Shown in pieces: positions 60,975 through 64,000 of a DNA stretch of 64,000 nucleotides (the stretch's first letter is position 1; each line of letters starts with the position of its first letter). A program made the translations under genes and the position numbers. The stretch is from CBDCFV01 sp965261795. GTDB lineage: Bacteria > Chloroflexota > Dehalococcoidia > Lucifugimonadales > UBA3495. The notes beneath the pieces were generated by a model. The model did not search any database, was not told the DNA's origin, and was given only the letters and a program-made list of their open reading frames with translations. The stretch spans positions 3,224,001 through 3,288,000 of the forward strand of contig OZ253476.1 in assembly GCA_965261795.1 (NCBI GenBank). Reading direction: 5' to 3'.

Positions 60975-62504
60975 TCATATCCCGACAGCCAGCGCCCCCA
61001 CAGCTATTTCCGCAGCTCGCAGGACATAGCCGGGCGCTATGCCGATCCAAAGCATTGCGGCGGTTGTCACGGTCAGGGCCAGCCAGGATCCGGGCGACAT
61101 CCGTATTGCATCCTGCTCCTGCGGCTGGTCCAGGAACATGGTCCGGATGATTCGCACGTAGTAATAGGCCGATACCGCACTGTTAATCACGCCCAGAATG
61201 GCCAGCCACGCCAACCCGCTTTTGACTGCGGCAGCAAAAATGAAAAGCTTGGCAATGAAAATGCTGGTTGGCGGCACCCCGATCAACGCCACCAGCGCCA
61301 GGCTCAAGGTGATCGCCAAGAACGGCGCGCGGCGGGCCACACCGGCGTAGTCGCTTATCGAGTCGCTGCCCGTCCTGTGGCTGATGGCGATGATGGCAAT
61401 GAATGCCGTTAGATTGGCTACGGCGTAAGCGCCCAAGTAGAAGACGACGCTGTTGAGACCTACGGGCACAAATTCCGGCATCCCGGATCCCGCCGCAGAC
61501 TCCTTTACTCCGGCCGCCACGCCAACCAGTATGTACCCGGCGTGGGCTATGGTGCTGTAGCCAAACAGCCTCCGTATATTGCTTTGCCCAATCGCCGCCA
61601 GGTTGCCCACGGTCATGGAGGCGGCCGCGAGGATCGCCATCAAGACTGCCCAGTCCAAGGCAGCGCCAAAGAACCCAGTGAAAAATATCCTGACAAGCAC
61701 CGCAAACGCCGCAGCTTTACTCGCTACCGAGAGGAAGGCCACCACAGGGGTGGGGGCGCCTTCATAGATATCCGGCGCCCACATCTGGAAGGGCACCGAG
61801 GAAATCTTGAAGCCGAATCCAACCAGCATCAGCACCACACCAATCAACAGGGCAAAGCCTCCGAAGGCGGGATCTTGGCCGGCCGAGGCCTCGAAAAAGG
61901 CGGCTATCTCCTGGATGGTGGTGCCCCCGGACAACCCGTAGACCAGCGCCATGCCGTACAGCATGACCGCGGAACTGATGGCGCCGATAATCAGGAACTT
62001 CATAGCGGCTTCGCTGGACTTGGAGGTCATCAAAAACGCCGCCAAAGCCGCTAGAGGCAAGGTGGTCAATTCCAAGGATATGTAGATGGTGATCAACTCA
62101 GTAGCGGAAGCCAGCAGCATCATTCCCGTGGCTGAGAAGAGCAACAACCCGAAGTACTCTCCACGGAACCGCGCCATTTGCCGGACATAGTCCTCCGAGG
62201 CCAAAATCACCAACGCAACGGAGCCCAATATCAGGAAATTGAAGAACAACGAGAATTTGTCCAAGGAAAACGAACCCTGCAAGGCGTCCGCTTGAAATTC
62301 GGACGAACCAACCAGCAAGGTGTAGGGCGCCCCCGTTATCGAAACCTGGTGTAGCAGCAGCAACAAAGGAACGACAAGGCCGATGAACGCCACTACCGGC
62401 AGTACGTCTTTGCGGGGAACCAGCAGGTCCAGCAGAATAACCAGAACGCCCACGCCGGCCACTGCGAGTTGAGGAGATATCAGGTACAGGTCGTGAAGGG
62501 ACAT
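60975..62504 (-). CDS. nuoN: NADH-quinone oxidoreductase subunit N
   Basis: 509-residue antiporter-like membrane subunit of complex I with about 14 hydrophobic segments. LTTLPLAALAAFLMTSKSSEAAMKFLIIGAISSAVMLYG holds the conserved Glu and Lys; MWAPDIYEGAPTPVVAFLSVASKAAAFAVL holds the proton-channel Lys. Terminal gene of the operon, 7 bases after nuoM, as usual. Confidence 0.94.
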   Translation of the reverse strand: MSLHDLYLISPQLAVAGVGVLVILLDLLVPRKDVLPVVAFIGLVVPLLLLLHQVSITGAPYTLLVGSSEFQADALQGSFSLDKFSLFFNFLILGSVALVILASEDYVRQMARFRGEYFGLLLFSATGMMLLASATELITIYISLELTTLPLAALAAFLMTSKSSEAAMKFLIIGAISSAVMLYGMALVYGLSGGTTIQEIAAFFEASAGQDPAFGGFALLIGVVLMLVGFGFKISSVPFQMWAPDIYEGAPTPVVAFLSVASKAAAFAVLVRIFFTGFFGAALDWAVLMAILAAASMTVGNLAAIGQSNIRRLFGYSTIAHAGYILVGVAAGVKESAAGSGMPEFVPVGLNSVVFYLGAYAVANLTAFIAIIAISHRTGSDSISDYAGVARRAPFLAITLSLALVALIGVPPTSIFIAKLFIFAAAVKSGLAWLAILGVINSAVSAYYYVRIIRTMFLDQPQEQDAIRMSPGSWLALTVTTAAMLWIGIAPGYVLRAAEIAVGALAVGI

Positions 62505-62511
62505 GTGGTCG

Positions 62512-64000
62512 TCAACCGCCCGCCGGGAGTAATGCCACTATGGGCTTCAAGCCTACCTCGAACACATCGGTCAAAATCGATGGGTAGACACCGACTCCAA
62601 TGATGGTTACCACAAGGATAACCAACGGTATGGCCTCGACAAACGAGGCGTCGGTCAATTGCTGGAACCGGTCTCTGCGGACGCCAAAAAATGCCCGCTC
62701 CATCATCCAAAGGATGTAACCGGCGGCCAACACGATCCCCAAGACAGCGAGAGCCGTGTGCACAGGATAAGCGCGGAAGGCCCCCAGGAAGACCAGCAAC
62801 TCCGACACGAACCCACTCAGCCCAGGCAGTCCCAGCGAGGCGAACCCGGCAATCAGGAGAGCGGTGGCAACCACGGGCATCCGGTATGCCAGTCCGCCAA
62901 GGTCGGGAATGTAGCGCGTATGGGCCTTCTCGTACACTATACCGACCCCAAGGAACAAAAGGCCGGTTATCGTCCCGTGAGTAAAGAGTTGCATTGCCGC
63001 GCCGCTCAAACCGGCCGCGGTCACCACGCCTTGAGACACTCCAATGGAGCCTATACCAATCAGCACCAGCCCCATGTGGCTGACACTGGAATATGCAATG
63101 AGACGTTTAAGGTCCGTCTGTCTGAGGGTTACAACCGCGCCGTAGAGCACGCTGATTACTCCCAACGCGACCAATGCCCACGCGAATTGCTGGGCTTGGC
63201 CGGGGAACATGCCTACGTTTATCCGGAGCAGCCCGTATCCACCCATCTTCAGCAGCACGCCGGCCAACATCACGCTGGCTGCGGTGGGTGCGTCTGTATG
63301 GGCGTCGGGAAGCCATGTATGCACCGGCCAAGTGGGGAGCTTGATGGCGAACCCAACAAAGAACAACCAGAACAACGCCCCCATGGGCAGCAGCACCGCA
63401 CCGGGCGTCAACATGCTCCCAGGCTCGGAGAGGGACCTCATGTCGAATGTTCCAACCTCTGGGGTAAAGAACACCGCCACGATGGCCACCAGCATGAAGG
63501 CGCTGCCCAGAATGGTGAACAGCAGGAACTTCATGGCGGAGTACTCTTTACGGCCAGTACCCCAACCGGAGATGAGCATGTACATGGGAATCAGCTCCAA
63601 CTCCCAGAAGAGGAAGAAGAGCAGGAGGTCCAATGAACTGAATACGCCCATCACCGAGGTTTGCAGCAGCAACAGCCAGACGTAGTGTTCCTTAACCCTG
63701 GTGTGGATATGCCACGACGCAAATACGGCGCACAGTCCCAGGATGCCGGTCAGCGCAACCAACGGGGCGCTCAGCCCGTCCACGCCCAGCAGGTAGCTTG
63801 CCCTTAGCGACTCGGTGTCAAACCAGAAAATCTGGTCGATAAGCTGGAACCGGGGTGCGCCATCCTCCCGGCTAAACAGCCCGAACACCATCAGGCTCAA
63901 GACCAAGTCGGCAACCGCGACCACAACGGCGACGGCGCGAACATTGCGGTCCCCTCTGGCCAGAGCCAGAATGACTAGAGCGCCCACCGCGGGCAGAAAT
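62512..64000 (-). CDS. nuoM: NADH-quinone oxidoreductase subunit M, 5' end outside window
   Basis: Antiporter-like complex I subunit. The frame stays open to the last base (FLPAVGALVILALAR), so the N-terminus is truncated by the window. LLFFLFWELELIPMYMLISGWG holds the conserved Glu, and FAIKLPTWPVHTWLPDAHTDAPTAASVMLAGVLLKMGGYGLLR the key Lys and His. About 496 residues visible, near full length. Confidence 0.94.
   Translation of the reverse strand, partial: FLPAVGALVILALARGDRNVRAVAVVVAVADLVLSLMVFGLFSREDGAPRFQLIDQIFWFDTESLRASYLLGVDGLSAPLVALTGILGLCAVFASWHIHTRVKEHYVWLLLLQTSVMGVFSSLDLLLFFLFWELELIPMYMLISGWGTGRKEYSAMKFLLFTILGSAFMLVAIVAVFFTPEVGTFDMRSLSEPGSMLTPGAVLLPMGALFWLFFVGFAIKLPTWPVHTWLPDAHTDAPTAASVMLAGVLLKMGGYGLLRINVGMFPGQAQQFAWALVALGVISVLYGAVVTLRQTDLKRLIAYSSVSHMGLVLIGIGSIGVSQGVVTAAGLSGAAMQLFTHGTITGLLFLGVGIVYEKAHTRYIPDLGGLAYRMPVVATALLIAGFASLGLPGLSGFVSELLVFLGAFRAYPVHTALAVLGIVLAAGYILWMMERAFFGVRRDRFQQLTDASFVEAIPLVILVVTIIGVGVYPSILTDVFEVGLKPIVALLPAGG

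Overview
The window reads as chromosomal DNA of a free-living GC-rich bacterium, most likely Chloroflexota (Dehalococcoidia/SAR202-like). That placement is inference from gene content: an Hdr-like succinate dehydrogenase (sdhA-sdhB plus a CCG-domain subunit), a Gld-type ABC operon, an orphan CbbQ/NorD-like pair, LutBC, tandem M20 hydrolases, EndoQ and SelA. No rRNA or phylogenetic marker was tested. I recognised no tRNA, rRNA or CRISPR array.

Layout. 1-2.9 kb: end of a lactate-utilisation cluster (lutB partial, lutC), then an MNT/HEPN toxin-antitoxin pair. 3-13 kb: a Uma2 nuclease, glycerate kinase, two tandem M20 amidohydrolases, a polyprenol-kinase-like protein, a lipoprotein coupled to nifS, a site-2 protease with CBS domain, and speB-speD for polyamines. 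13-19 kb: a four-gene ABC/GldG/DUF4340 operon, then cinA behind a perfect 17-bp inverted repeat. 19-27.5 kb, minus strand: hicBA with a frameshifted hicA; a NorD-like VWA protein, NUDIX enzyme and CbbQ-like ATPase; coaE; rimI; endonuclease Q. 27.7-38.7 kb: groEL without groES, an alpha/beta-fold protein, selA, acyl-CoA dehydrogenase, a SIMPL lipoprotein, ribD-ribE-ribBA, and prfB with its programmed frameshift.

38.9-42.2 kb is a more AT-rich accessory stretch: a PaREP1-like protein, ankyrin lipoprotein and ankyrin remnant, a HEPN gene split by a small palindromic repeat element, and a two-gene candidate toxin-antitoxin unit. 42.2-55 kb returns to housekeeping: plsY, thrS, a YyaL-type protein, monomeric isocitrate dehydrogenase, malate dehydrogenase and a HemL-like aminotransferase, interrupted by hicBA plus a GIY-YIG protein, a two-gene FlgT-like unit and two tandem Uma2 genes. 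55-64 kb, minus strand: succinate dehydrogenase, an ADP-ribose pyrophosphatase, NAD kinase and the end of the complex I operon (nuoM partial, nuoN).

Together the genes describe respiratory heterotrophy (SDH, IDH, MDH, complex I, acyl-CoA dehydrogenase, lactate and glycerate use), with small toxin-antitoxin and nuclease modules placed between housekeeping operons. No single large new system stands out. The best leads are the orphan CbbQ/NorD locus, the accessory stretch at 38.9-42.2 kb, the PBECR-like pair, the FlgT-like pair, and several enzymes that have lost expected catalytic residues.
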